The notes: generated from the sequence alone by a model not told the origin. 64,000 bases of DNA from CAWUEX02 sp963921305 (GCA_963921305.4 CAWUEX030000002.1:2852001-2916000), one strand, 5' to 3'. Shown: positions 1 to 8,120, numbered from the stretch's first letter. Made by a program: numbers and translations.

Positions 1-1
1 G

Positions 2-82
2 CGCGTTTGTAACGCGCTCGCCATGCTGCGCACCAAGGACGTGAAGAATCCTTGGAAGAAGCACGCGAACATTCCGCTTTAA
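2..82 (+). CDS. pccB: Propionyl-CoA carboxylase beta subunit, C-terminal end (partial)
   Basis: Only the last 26 codons are inside the window. They end with the residues NPWKKHANIPL and a TAA stop. This tail closely resembles the C-terminus of propionyl-CoA carboxylase carboxyltransferase (beta) subunits, whose human homologue ends in a similar KHANIPL. The beta subunit moves the carboxyl group from carboxybiotin to propionyl-CoA. The alpha-subunit gene starts 26 bases downstream on the same strand, which supports the assignment and suggests an operon. The 5' part of the gene lies outside the window. Confidence 0.85.
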   Translation, partial: RVCNALAMLRTKDVKNPWKKHANIPL

Positions 83-108
83 GCCGGCGCGACAGGGGAC
101 ACAAACGC

Positions 109-2106
109 ATGTTCGATAAAATTCTCATTGCCAACCGTGGCGAGATCGCCTGCCGGGTTATCAAGTCGGCGCAGAAGATGGGCATCAAAACCGTCGCGGT
201 GTATTCCGATGCCGACAAAAACGCACTGCATGTGCAGATGGCCGATGAAGCCGTGCACATCGGTCAGGCGCCCTCGGCCAAGAGTTACCTCAAGGCCGAC
301 CGCATCATCCGCGCCTGTAAGAAGACCGGCGCCCAGGCGGTGCATCCCGGATATGGCTTCTTGTCGGAAAACAAAGATTTTCAGAAAGCGCTGAAGAAAG
401 AGAAGATCGCCTTCATCGGTCCGGACGCCAAAGCCATCGAGGCCATGGGCGACAAGATCACCTCCAAGAAGCTGGCCGACGAGGCTGGGGTGTCCACGGT
501 GCCCGGCTACATGGGCATCATCAAAGACGCCAAGGAAGCGGTGAAGATCGCCAGCGAGATCGGCTACCCGGTCATGCTGAAAGCCTCGGCCGGCGGTGGC
601 GGCAAGGGCATGCGCATTGCCCACAACGACGCCGAAGCCAAGGAAGGCTTTGAGCGCGCCACCTCGGAAGCCAAATCGTCCTTCGGCGACGACCGCGTGT
701 TCATCGAGAAGTTCATCGAGCAGCCGCGCCACATTGAGATTCAGGTGCTGGCCGACCGTCACGGCAATTGCATCTACGTCAATGAGCGTGAATGCTCCAT
801 TCAGCGCCGCCACCAAAAGGTGATTGAAGAAGCGCCGTCGCCGTTCCTCGACGAGAAGACTCGCAAGGCTATGGGCAAGCAGGCGGTCGCACTCGCCAAA
901 GCGGTGGATTACGTCTCCGCCGGTACGGTTGAGTTCATCGTCGACGCCAAGCGCAACTTCTACTTCCTGGAAATGAACACCCGCTTACAGGTGGAGCATC
1001 CGGTCACCGAGCTCATCACCGGACTTGATCTGGTCGAGTGGATGATCCGCATCGCCAACGGCGAGAAGCTCACGGTCAAGCAGTCGGATGTGAAGATCAA
1101 CGGCTGGTCCATGGAAAGCCGCATCTACGCAGAAGACCCATACCGCAACTTCCTGCCGTCCATCGGCCGCCTGGTCAGCTACAAGCCGCCCGAAGACGGC
1201 AAGCACGTCCGCGTGGACACCGGTGTGTACGAGGGCGGTGAGATTTCCATGTACTACGATCCCATGATCGCCAAGCTGTGCACCTGGGGTAAAACGCGCA
1301 ACCAAGCCATCGCTCATATGCGCGATGCGCTCGACCGCTATTACATACGCGGCGTTAATCACAACATTCCGTTCCTCGCCTCTGTGATGGGCAAGAAACG
1401 GTTTGTTGACGGCAAGCTCACCACCAACTTCATCGCTGAGGAATACCCCGACGGGTTCTCCGATGCCGATCTGCCCGCCGACGACGCTACCCCGCTGATC
1501 GCCGTCGCCGCGCTGATGCACCGGGCGTACTCAGCCCGTGCCGCAAAGATCTCCGGCAGCCTCAGCGGCCACGGCAAAACAGTGTCCGACGATTGGGTGG
1601 TTGAGATCGGCGGCAAGCAAACCAATGCCGCGTGTGACGTGGCTGAGGGCGCAGAAGGTGTGAACGGCTCCGTCAAAGTGGGCCGCCGCCGCATCGAAGT
1701 CGCCAGCGATTGGGACTTCGGCGATCCGCTGTTCATCGGCACCGTCGACGGCAAGGAGGTCTGCATCCAGATCGACCGCGACGGCATCGGCTACCGCTTG
1801 TTCCACAACGGTGCCCAGGCCGATGCCACCGTCTACACCCCGCGCGAAGCTGAACTCGCGAAGCTGATGCCGGTCAAGGTCGCGCCGGATATGTCCAAGT
1901 ACCTGCTCTCACCGATGCCGGGCCTATTGGTCTCGGTCGAGGTGGAAGTGGGGCAAGAGATCAAAGCCGGTGAAAACCTCGCCATCGTCGAAGCCATGAA
2001 AATGGAAAACGTCCTCAAGGCCGAGCGCGATGGGGTGGTCAAGGCGATCCCCGAGTCCAAGGGCGCGTCCCTGGCCGTCGATCAGGTCATCATGGAATTT
2101 GAGTGA
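109..2106 (+). CDS. pccA: Acetyl/propionyl-CoA carboxylase alpha subunit (biotin carboxylase and biotin carrier)
   Basis: This 665-residue protein is the ATP-dependent biotin carboxylase half of propionyl-CoA carboxylase, which feeds propionyl-CoA into the methylmalonyl-CoA route. The start at 109 gives the family N-terminus MFDKILIANRGEIACR and has a purine-rich site (CAGGGGAC) 8 bases upstream; the longer reading from a TTG at 52 overlaps pccB. Order: biotin carboxylase N-domain, ATP-grasp with the glycine-rich loop KASAGGGGKGM near residue 170, biotin carboxylase C-domain, a linker (BT-like) region, and a C-terminal biotinyl domain with EAMKM, biotinylated on Lys631. Length is normal for PccA. 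It is the second gene of a pccB-pccA unit. Confidence 0.95.
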   Translation: MFDKILIANRGEIACRVIKSAQKMGIKTVAVYSDADKNALHVQMADEAVHIGQAPSAKSYLKADRIIRACKKTGAQAVHPGYGFLSENKDFQKALKKEKIAFIGPDAKAIEAMGDKITSKKLADEAGVSTVPGYMGIIKDAKEAVKIASEIGYPVMLKASAGGGGKGMRIAHNDAEAKEGFERATSEAKSSFGDDRVFIEKFIEQPRHIEIQVLADRHGNCIYVNERECSIQRRHQKVIEEAPSPFLDEKTRKAMGKQAVALAKAVDYVSAGTVEFIVDAKRNFYFLEMNTRLQVEHPVTELITGLDLVEWMIRIANGEKLTVKQSDVKINGWSMESRIYAEDPYRNFLPSIGRLVSYKPPEDGKHVRVDTGVYEGGEISMYYDPMIAKLCTWGKTRNQAIAHMRDALDRYYIRGVNHNIPFLASVMGKKRFVDGKLTTNFIAEEYPDGFSDADLPADDATPLIAVAALMHRAYSARAAKISGSLSGHGKTVSDDWVVEIGGKQTNAACDVAEGAEGVNGSVKVGRRRIEVASDWDFGDPLFIGTVDGKEVCIQIDRDGIGYRLFHNGAQADATVYTPREAELAKLMPVKVAPDMSKYLLSPMPGLLVSVEVEVGQEIKAGENLAIVEAMKMENVLKAERDGVVKAIPESKGASLAVDQVIMEFE

Positions 2107-2134
2107 CGTTTTGGTCGGCGGAGACGTAACCGTC

Positions 2135-2467
2135 GTGCCGAGCACGATAACAACCGTCCGGCTCGTCATCTCTGGCCGCGTTCAGGGCGTGTGGTACCGC
2201 GGCTGGACAGTGGATCAAGCCAAGGCGCGCAAGCTGGCCGGCTGGGTGCGCAACGTCACCGACGGCACGGTCGAAGCCCTGCTTAACGGCCCCAAAGCCC
2301 TCGTTGATGATATGATCGAGGCCTGCCACACAGGCCCGCGCCTGGCGCGGGTAGACGACGTGGCCGTCACCGTCATCGACCCGCCGGGCAAGGGCGGCGC
2401 GTTCCCCACCACCACCTTCGACCAACTCGGCACCTTCGATCCCGCAGAGATGCCCCAAAGAGAATAA
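2135..2467 (+). CDS. acyP: Acylphosphatase
   Basis: Acylphosphatases hydrolyse carboxyl-phosphate bonds in small cytosolic metabolites. The sequence has the family signature VISGRVQGVWYRGWT, with the catalytic Arg in the GxVQGVxxR motif, followed by AKARKLAGWVRNVTDGTVEAL, which carries the catalytic Asn. I chose the GTG at 2135 (110 residues), which puts the conserved core close to the N-terminus and has GGAG upstream; the upstream extension overlaps pccA out of character. The tail of about 20 residues after the core is longer than usual. It starts 28 bases after pccA and is probably co-transcribed. Confidence 0.88.
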   Translation: MPSTITTVRLVISGRVQGVWYRGWTVDQAKARKLAGWVRNVTDGTVEALLNGPKALVDDMIEACHTGPRLARVDDVAVTVIDPPGKGGAFPTTTFDQLGTFDPAEMPQRE

Positions 2468-2485
2468 GAGGGAGGGTAGGGCGGT

Positions 2486-2695
2486 TCACTCTCCCTCCTC
2501 ATACTTCAACAAATCCCCCGGCTGGCACTCAAGGATTTCACAAATCTTTTCCAGGGTGCTGAAGCGCACGCCTTTCACCTTGCCGGTGCGCAGCAGCGAC
2601 ATGTTCGCTTCGGTGATACCGACCTCTTGGGCCAACTCGCGCGCCGTCATGCCGCGGGTGGCGAGCACTTTATCGAGAGAAATGGCGATGGGCAT
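2486..2695 (-). CDS. XRE/Cro-CI family transcriptional regulator, YozG-like
   Basis: This 69-residue protein consists of little more than one helix-turn-helix. The motif runs TARELAQEVGITEANMSLLRTGKVKGVRFSTLEKICEILE and ends in CQPGDLLKYEEGE, typical of short Cro/CI-type regulators. It follows the DUF2975 membrane-protein gene by 30 bases on the same strand. DUF2975 plus a short XRE regulator is a recurrent bacterial pair, so it probably regulates its own operon. A candidate operator lies in the divergent region at 3313-3341. The signal sensed is unknown. Confidence 0.88.
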   Translation of the reverse strand: MPIAISLDKVLATRGMTARELAQEVGITEANMSLLRTGKVKGVRFSTLEKICEILECQPGDLLKYEEGE

Positions 2696-2725
2696 GGATC
2701 AGCGCTGCACTTTTTGACGCACTCT

Positions 2726-3292
2726 TTATACGAACGATTTGTTTTCGTCGGCGAGCGCGGCAGCTTCGCCCATGATCCAGGCGATCACCAGCACCATGGA
2801 TCCGGCTAGCGCCAGCCAAACTTCGGTGCTGCCGACAGCGAGCATGAGCTGCCCTTGACCGCCTTGTTGGACAACGTCGATGGACAGCGCCAGACCAAAC
2901 AGCGCCCCGCCGATGGGCCGCGCGGCGATCAGCGCGAACAGGGCATAGGCGACGCGCTTGAGCTGATCGGCGGCTTCTGTGCTGAACACCGTGCCCCGGG
3001 CGTAGTTCTGGAATAACCGGCGCATAATCCACAGGCCCCACAGCAGCGGCGCCGATCCAATCGTCATGGCCACGAAAGACGCGAACCGGGCCAGCCAGGA
3101 AATCTCATCTGCCTGCACACCTAGCCGCCGCGCCGCGCTTTGGATGGCGAGGAACTCAGGCAAAAACAGCGACAGAGTCAGCAGCAGGGCGGGCAGGGCG
3201 ATCATCAGCACGGCGCAGGCGGTGGCGATCCGCCCGCTGACCCGCTGAATCCGCTGCAGGCGCGTGCTGGAGAGGTTGTCAGGAGTGCTCAT
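2726..3292 (-). CDS. DUF2975 family inner-membrane protein
   Basis: This 188-residue protein has four hydrophobic segments, at roughly residues 23-48, 70-92, 112-135 and 153-175. It ends in EAAALADENKSFV, matching the usual E-A-x-x-L-x-x-E-N tail of DUF2975 proteins. The ATG at 3292 has AGGGTC just upstream. The biochemical role of DUF2975 is not established. Gene order and spacing suggest an operon with the short XRE regulator downstream, reading away from the lipoprotein gene at 3348. Confidence 0.85.
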   Translation of the reverse strand: MSTPDNLSSTRLQRIQRVSGRIATACAVLMIALPALLLTLSLFLPEFLAIQSAARRLGVQADEISWLARFASFVAMTIGSAPLLWGLWIMRRLFQNYARGTVFSTEAADQLKRVAYALFALIAARPIGGALFGLALSIDVVQQGGQGQLMLAVGSTEVWLALAGSMVLVIAWIMGEAAALADENKSFV

Positions 3293-3312
3293 GAGACCCT
3301 CATTTTGCTTAT

Positions 3313-3341
3313 TGTTTTACAATAAAATTTATCGTAAAACA
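3313..3341. promoter_or_regulatory. Candidate operator: inverted repeat between divergent genes
   Basis: TGTTTTAC at 3313-3320 is matched by its exact reverse complement GTAAAACA at 3334-3341, with an AT-rich 13-base spacer. It lies between the divergent DUF2975-XRE operon and the lipoprotein gene, in the most AT-rich stretch nearby. This is where an autoregulatory site for the XRE protein would be expected. Binding is inferred only. Confidence 0.5.
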
Positions 3342-3347
3342 GAAAGT

Positions 3348-3551
3348 ATGAGCACCGCAAGAGCCTTTCTCATTGTCTCTTTGGCGCTGGCCCTATTGTC
3401 CGCCTGCACCGATGCCGACCGCTTTATCGCCGGTGGGGTGAAGGACTGGTGTGAGCGCGACGTCCACTGCGGGCGCTCGGGCTCCGACCCCACGCCGTTG
3501 CCGAACACCTCCATGCCCAGCCGCGATAATCCCTCCGGCGCCCCGCTGTAA
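3348..3551 (+). CDS. Small lipoprotein of unknown function
   Basis: The 67-residue product starts MSTARAFLIVSLALALLSAC, a short charged N-terminus, a hydrophobic stretch and an LSAC lipobox with the lipidated Cys at residue 20. The mature part of about 47 residues has two further cysteines (CERDVHC spacing) and a Pro/Ser/Asn-rich tail. The ATG at 3348 is preceded by AGAAAG. I do not recognise the mature domain. The gene is divergent from the DUF2975-XRE pair and may share its operator. Confidence 0.65.
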   Translation: MSTARAFLIVSLALALLSACTDADRFIAGGVKDWCERDVHCGRSGSDPTPLPNTSMPSRDNPSGAPL

Positions 3552-3673
3552 CCTGCCCGCAGAGGGCCGTATCCGCTGGTCGGAACGTACCGTGTTGAAG
3601 CCATAGACCCCCGGCGTGTGATCCGCTCTGATAGCGCCCAACCAAATCAAAGAGTCAGACACGGGGGCCATAT

Positions 3674-4546
3674 ATGGCGCATAGGACTTCTCATCTCAGC
3701 CGCAGAGGCTTGCTTGGCTCCGCCGCCGGGGCCGCCGCAGCCACCGGCCTGAGCGCACCCGCCCTTGCAGATGGTCACGGATCAGCCCCTGATTTCGATG
3801 ATCCCGCCCAGTTCCTCACCGCCATGATCAAGATGCGCGGCGCCGTTGACGGCAGCCTGTCGATGGGCTGGATCTACGGCACCCGCTACGCCGTCATCGA
3901 CAACAAAGCGACGCCGGTGTTCGGCATCCTCGCCGCGACGTTCTTTCAATACACCCGCGTCGATGCGCTGATGTTCGAGATGCGCATGCTGGAGATGGCC
4001 TATTTCACCGATCTCGCCACCGGCAAGCACATTCAAACCTGGGACAACCCGTTCACCGGCAAAACGGTGGAGGTGCCGTTGACGCGTATGGGGCCCAGCA
4101 TCGTGCCGGTCAAACCCGGCGGGTTCGATCTCACCGACAATCCGCGCATGCGCAACATGGACGCCAATCATATGTTCCGTCCGGCCATCGTCGCCGGTGA
4201 CGACGTGTGGGTGACCGAGGAAATCAAGATTGCCGGCGATCCGCCCGCCACCGGGCCACAGCCGTTCCGCTACAACGAGCTCACCACCTACAACGCCAGT
4301 CTGGCGCATCTATCCGATCCGGACCGCGTGCGCGTGCCCACCAAGATCCAGTATCAAAGCCTGGTCGGCTGGGGCGGCTGGGCCGGGATGGACGGCCTCG
4401 GCGCCATGAACATGGGCCGCGGCTCCGGCCGCACCGAGGCACGGGTCGAGGACCTGCCGCCATATTATTTAGAGCTTTGCGAAAAACATCATCCCGATGT
4501 CATCAACGATCCACTCGCGGCGCTTCAGCAGCCGCGCGGTGACTAA
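3674..4546 (+). CDS. DUF1838 family protein, Tat-exported (copy 1)
   Basis: This 290-residue protein starts with a twin-arginine signal (SRRGLLG, residues 9-15) and a likely cleavage site after ALA at residue 32, which leaves a mature N-terminus Asp-Gly-His. The rest matches DUF1838: an IKMRG segment, YFTDLATGKHIQTWDNPFTGK, the MGPS segment and the C-terminal PPYYLELCEKHHPDVI. The family has no established activity. Tat export suggests it folds, perhaps around a cofactor, before export. Copy 2 follows 19 bases downstream, with the binding-protein gene after it. Function is not assigned. Confidence 0.85.
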   Translation: MAHRTSHLSRRGLLGSAAGAAAATGLSAPALADGHGSAPDFDDPAQFLTAMIKMRGAVDGSLSMGWIYGTRYAVIDNKATPVFGILAATFFQYTRVDALMFEMRMLEMAYFTDLATGKHIQTWDNPFTGKTVEVPLTRMGPSIVPVKPGGFDLTDNPRMRNMDANHMFRPAIVAGDDVWVTEEIKIAGDPPATGPQPFRYNELTTYNASLAHLSDPDRVRVPTKIQYQSLVGWGGWAGMDGLGAMNMGRGSGRTEARVEDLPPYYLELCEKHHPDVINDPLAALQQPRGD

Positions 4547-4565
4547 CGTTACGAAAGGACGCACT

Positions 4566-5453
4566 ATGTTTAAGTTCCAACCTTCCGATATTGATCCGAT
4601 TGTCGGCGGCCTATCGCGCCGCACGTTGCTGGGCGGTCTCGGCGGTGCCGGCCTGATGGCCGCAACGCCAACGCTGGCTGACGGTCATGCGCGCACCCTC
4701 GATTTCTCCAAGCGCGAGGATCAATTGACCGCGCTGATCAAAATGCGCTGCTCTTTGGACGACCGCGTGGTCATGGGCGGGGTGAAGGGCTTGTACTACG
4801 GTGTGGTCGAGAACCGCGTCACGCCGCTCTATGGTGTGCTGGCCGGAACGCTCGCCCGCTACAAACAACTCGACGAGTGGACCTGGGAAGGCGCGTCCTT
4901 CGAGGTCGCCTACTTCACCGACTGGGAAACCGGCGAGCTGCTGGAAACCTTCGACAACCCCTACACCGGGGAAACCGTGGAAGTGCCGCAGACCCGCATG
5001 GGCCCGAGCCGCATGCTCATCAGTCTGGAAGGCCGCCGCTCACCGTCCGAGAACCCGCGCCTGGCCATGATGGACATCAACCACCGCTTCCTGCCGCCGC
5101 GCAATGAGAACGGCACCGTGGTGCTGGTCGAGGAAATCCGCGTCGGCACGCCGGAAGACTTCGCCGGGCCGCAGTTCCACTACAACGAGGTCACCACTTA
5201 CCGCGCGCAGATGGAAGACGTCGCCAATCCCGATGTGATGATCGCCAATGATTCCACGCACTTTAACGGCATCGTCAGCTGGCGGCCGTGGCTCAAGATG
5301 ACCGGCCATCCCGGCCACCTGTTCGGCACCGCCACCGGCGGGCGCTATGCCTCGGTGGAAGATTATCCGCCGTACTACGTGGAGCTGACCAACAAGCACC
5401 ACCCGGATGTGTTCTCTGATCCGGTCGCGCTGCTGTCCAAGCTGGAGGAGTAG
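4566..5453 (+). CDS. DUF1838 family protein, Tat-exported (copy 2)
   Basis: This 295-residue paralogue of copy 1 starts at the ATG at 4566, preceded by GAAAGGA; the longer upstream reading overlaps copy 1. Its twin-arginine motif is LSRRTLLGG (residues 16-24), with a likely cleavage after TLA at residue 38, again giving mature Asp-Gly-His. Conserved blocks are LIKMRCSLDD, YFTDWETGELLETFDNPYTGE, TRMGPSRM, and YPPYYVELTNKHHPDVFSDP at the C-terminus. Copies 1 and 2 look like an old tandem duplication and are probably co-transcribed with the gene at 5501. Confidence 0.85.
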   Translation: MFKFQPSDIDPIVGGLSRRTLLGGLGGAGLMAATPTLADGHARTLDFSKREDQLTALIKMRCSLDDRVVMGGVKGLYYGVVENRVTPLYGVLAGTLARYKQLDEWTWEGASFEVAYFTDWETGELLETFDNPYTGETVEVPQTRMGPSRMLISLEGRRSPSENPRLAMMDINHRFLPPRNENGTVVLVEEIRVGTPEDFAGPQFHYNEVTTYRAQMEDVANPDVMIANDSTHFNGIVSWRPWLKMTGHPGHLFGTATGGRYASVEDYPPYYVELTNKHHPDVFSDPVALLSKLEE

Positions 5454-5500
5454 GGGTACGCTATTCCTCAGCTGATCACGCAACCGCCGGGAGACGTCCA

Positions 5501-6538
5501 ATGAAGAAGCTTCTGTTTGTTCTGGCGATGTCTCTCGGGTTGGCGGCGTCCCCGATGCCCGTCGCGGCGGACGGGCATAAAAGCCTCACCGTCTATTCCT
5601 ATCTGACGCCCGCGTTTATCCAGCCGGTGTTGGATGCCTTCGCCTTTGAGTCCGGCATACCGGTCCATGTGGAATACATGACGGCGGGTCAGTTGCTGGA
5701 TCGCTTGGTCGAAGAGAAAGACGCCCCGAAGGCGGACGTCATCTTCACCATGGAGGCTCTACGCCTCGCCAAACTGGTGAATGCCGGTGTGTTGCAGCCG
5801 GTGGAGTCCGCCGCGCTGGAAGCGGCGATTCCAGCCAAATACCGCCATCCGGATGGCTTGTGGTTCGGCCTCAGCAAGTGGGCGCGCACGGCGTTCTATT
5901 CCAAATACCGGGTCGATCCCGCGGACCTGCAAACCTATGCCGACCTCGCTGATGAGGCTTGGAATGGCAAGGTCTGCGTGCGCCCCAGCAACAAGATTTA
6001 CGTGCAGTCGCTGTTGGCGTCGATGATCGCCAATGACGGTGAAGCGGCCACCCGGCGCTTTGTCGATGGGCTGGTGTCTAATTTCGCGCGCGAGCCTATC
6101 GATCTCGACATTGTGCAGCTGCAAGGCATCGCCGATGGTATCTGCGATGTCGCCATCGCCAACACCTATTACTACGGCCGTCTGTTTCCGCAGATGCGCG
6201 ACCCAGACACCAAGCGCCTGCTCGATGCGGTCGGCGTCGTGTTCCTGGAGCAGGAGGGGCGGGGCGTGCACATGAACATCAGTGGCTTTGCCATGACCCG
6301 TAAGGCTGACAAGCGCGATGCGGCGTTGCAGCTGATGGAATACATGATCCGGCCCATGGCGCAGCGGCTTTATGCCGATCCGTCGATGGATCATCCCATC
6401 GTGCCCGGCCTCAAACCGCACGATGCGCTTGCCGCGCTGGGTGAGTTCAAGGAAGACGACACCGCCATTCATGAACTGGGCGCCCACTACGACCTGGCCG
6501 AGCAGATCAGCCGTGATGGCAATTGGCTGTGGAAGTAG
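5501..6538 (+). CDS. Periplasmic iron-type (FbpA/FutA-like) ABC substrate-binding protein, orphan
   Basis: This 345-residue protein has a Sec signal peptide (MKKLLFVLAMSLGLAAS) cleaved after VAA at residue 23, leaving Asp-Gly-His. The mature part matches family 1 solute-binding proteins of the ferric-iron class: LTVYSYLTPAFIQPVLDAF near the N-terminus, and NTYYYG at residues 221-226, where FbpA/FutA proteins carry iron-ligating tyrosines. No permease or ATPase gene lies nearby, so it may use a distant transporter or serve the DUF1838 proteins encoded just upstream. The ligand is inferred from family only. Confidence 0.82.
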   Translation: MKKLLFVLAMSLGLAASPMPVAADGHKSLTVYSYLTPAFIQPVLDAFAFESGIPVHVEYMTAGQLLDRLVEEKDAPKADVIFTMEALRLAKLVNAGVLQPVESAALEAAIPAKYRHPDGLWFGLSKWARTAFYSKYRVDPADLQTYADLADEAWNGKVCVRPSNKIYVQSLLASMIANDGEAATRRFVDGLVSNFAREPIDLDIVQLQGIADGICDVAIANTYYYGRLFPQMRDPDTKRLLDAVGVVFLEQEGRGVHMNISGFAMTRKADKRDAALQLMEYMIRPMAQRLYADPSMDHPIVPGLKPHDALAALGEFKEDDTAIHELGAHYDLAEQISRDGNWLWK

Positions 6539-6615
6539 GTAGTCTAACTAAGGTCGTGGAAGTAGCTCAATGTCATTGATTGCGGTAGTACCGATGTAGG
6601 CGGTATAATGAGGAC

Positions 6616-6828
6616 ATGGATATTTTTCTAACCGTTCCCGGCATTCAATTCATCACGTCCGTAGTTAATTTTTGGACGGCTTTGATCGGATTGATCACTT
6701 TGCTAGTTGTCAGAGTGTATAGAGAAAGAAGCTTTTTAAAAAAACTTTGTGCATCTCATTTTGGCAATCGTAAGGTACATCTTGTGGTGCCTGACAAGGT
6801 GCTTTTAAAAAAAAATCCAAATTTTTGA
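6616..6828 (+). CDS. Small predicted membrane protein, unknown
   Basis: This is a 70-residue reading frame with one strong hydrophobic segment (about residues 12-33) followed by a basic region. Its DNA is clearly more AT-rich than its neighbours. A TATAAT hexamer lies at 6603-6608 and GAGG just before the ATG. I recognise no family. It could be a recently acquired small gene or a chance frame; the codon use does not settle it. Confidence 0.35.
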   Translation: MDIFLTVPGIQFITSVVNFWTALIGLITLLVVRVYRERSFLKKLCASHFGNRKVHLVVPDKVLLKKNPNF

Positions 6829-6930
6829 GTTCTGAAAGAAAGTTACGGCACGATCTAGGCCCCTTTGGAATTGTCGTGACATGTCCACGTCAGTGGGCGC
6901 AATAATCCAAAACAGAGACCGTTTCGGGCC

Positions 6931-7005
6931 TGTCATCACCCGACTTGATCGGGTGATCCATACACTCCTGCGATTATGGATTATCCGCTTTCGCGGATAA
7001 TGACA
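6931..7005. repeat. Palindromic intergenic repeat with two hairpins
   Basis: The segment contains a perfect 9-bp stem with a 5-base loop (6935-6957, ATCACCCGA / TCGGGTGAT) and a perfect 8-bp stem with a 4-base loop (6981-7000, TTATCCGC / GCGGATAA). TGTCAT at 6931 and ATGACA ending at 7005 pair as outer arms, so the whole can fold into a three-way structure. Its form resembles dispersed palindromic repeats found between genes in many alphaproteobacteria. No second copy is visible in this window. Confidence 0.65.
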
Positions 7006-7023
7006 GTTGCGGGGCAAGAGTAG

Positions 7024-7692
7024 CTATTCGTTTGTCAGAGTTACTTTGAAAGCCTTCTCGAATTCCGCCTTCAGCGCGTTATCCACCTCAGACATATCGG
7101 CGGTCTTCCCCAGTGCCGCCAGCGATGTCACGCCGTGCTGGGCCACGCCGCAGGGCACGATGCCGGTGAAGTGGCTCAGGTCCGGATCGACGTTGATGGA
7201 CACACCATGAAACGTCACCCAGCGGCGCACCCGCACACCAACGGCGGCGATTTTGTCTTCTTCGCCTAAGATTGATCCTTCGCGCGAGACCCATATGCCG
7301 ATGCGGTCGCACCGGGTTTCGCCGGTCACACCGAAGCGGGCGAGGGCGGCGATCATCCACGCTTCCAGGGTCTGCACGTAGCGGCGCACGTCTTGGCCGT
7401 GATGGCGCAAATCCATCAGCACGTAGGCCACCCGCTGGCTGGGGCCGTGATAGGTGTATTGGCCGCCGCGCCCGGACTTGAACACCGGAAAGCGGTCCGG
7501 CTCCAGCAGGTCTGACGTCTGGGCGCTGGTCCCGGCGGTGTAGAGCGGTGGATGCTCCAGAAACCACAGCAGCTCCCGCGCCGTGCCGTCATGAATGGCG
7601 GCCACCCGGGCCTCCATCTCGGCCACAGCGGCCTCGTAGTCCACCGGGCCGGCAGACGCGCGGAACTCGATCTCGCGGGGCTCAGACACCAT
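7024..7692 (-). CDS. lipB: Octanoyl-[acyl carrier protein]:protein octanoyltransferase
   Basis: LipB moves octanoyl groups from acyl carrier protein onto lipoyl domains in the cytosol, the first step of lipoate synthesis. The sequence shows the conserved RGGQYTYHGPSQ block, the catalytic-lysine segment EDKIAAVGVRVRRWVTFHG, and the catalytic cysteine in GIVPCGV (Cys181). The usual THGPGQ has Ser in place of the second Gly here. I chose the Met giving 222 residues; an in-frame ATG 42 bases upstream would add a 14-residue tail. It is divergent from the ArsR-type regulator. Confidence 0.93.
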   Translation of the reverse strand: MVSEPREIEFRASAGPVDYEAAVAEMEARVAAIHDGTARELLWFLEHPPLYTAGTSAQTSDLLEPDRFPVFKSGRGGQYTYHGPSQRVAYVLMDLRHHGQDVRRYVQTLEAWMIAALARFGVTGETRCDRIGIWVSREGSILGEEDKIAAVGVRVRRWVTFHGVSINVDPDLSHFTGIVPCGVAQHGVTSLAALGKTADMSEVDNALKAEFEKAFKVTLTNE

Positions 7693-7738
7693 GGCCGTCC
7701 TTATAGCGCTGAAAACTGCACGCCGCAGGCCCATTAAT

Positions 7739-7776
7739 TATATTGTTATTTATCAATATAGATGATAATCAATATA
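7739..7776. promoter_or_regulatory. Candidate ArsR-type operator region
   Basis: An inverted repeat TATATTG (7739-7745) / CAATATA (7754-7760) has an 8-base spacer. The half-site ATCAATATA is repeated directly at 7752-7760 and 7768-7776, 16 bases apart and ending just before the regulator start at 7778. Such AT-rich repeated half-sites are typical operators of autoregulated ArsR-family repressors. The regulator lacks an obvious ribosome-binding site, so bound protein could directly cover its start region. Confidence 0.55.
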
Positions 7777-7777
7777 A

Positions 7778-8107
7778 ATGTCTGAACTCAGCCACACCTT
7801 CGCTGCCCTGTCCGACCCCACCCGCATGGGGATCGTCGCGCACCTCGCCACCGGCGAGTGCACGGTGAACGAGCTGGTCAGCAAATTCGAGCTAACCCAA
7901 CCAACCATATCGGCCCATCTCAAGGTGCTTGAGGGGGCTGGCCTGATCAGCCGCACCCGCCGCGCCCAGACCCGTCCATGCAAACTCCGGCCCGAAGCGT
8001 TCAAGGACCTCGACATCTGGCTGGAGCGCTACCGCACGCTTTGGGAGGGCAACTACCGGCGGCTCGATGCGGTGCTCGACGACCTCAAAGCAGACCAAGA
8101 CTCCTAA
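7778..8107 (+). CDS. ArsR-family winged-helix regulator (SdpR-like)
   Basis: This 109-residue protein has the ArsR winged-helix fold: LSDPTRMGIVAHLATGE, then the recognition helix in LTQPTISAHLKVLEGAGLI, then the wing. It lacks the metal-binding ELCVCDL motif of arsenic sensors, which places it with the metal-independent SdpR-like group usually encoded next to SRPBCC proteins, as here. It probably represses its own two-gene operon through the repeats at 7739-7776. Confidence 0.88.
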   Translation: MSELSHTFAALSDPTRMGIVAHLATGECTVNELVSKFELTQPTISAHLKVLEGAGLISRTRRAQTRPCKLRPEAFKDLDIWLERYRTLWEGNYRRLDAVLDDLKADQDS

Positions 8108-8120
8108 AGGGACCACCTCC

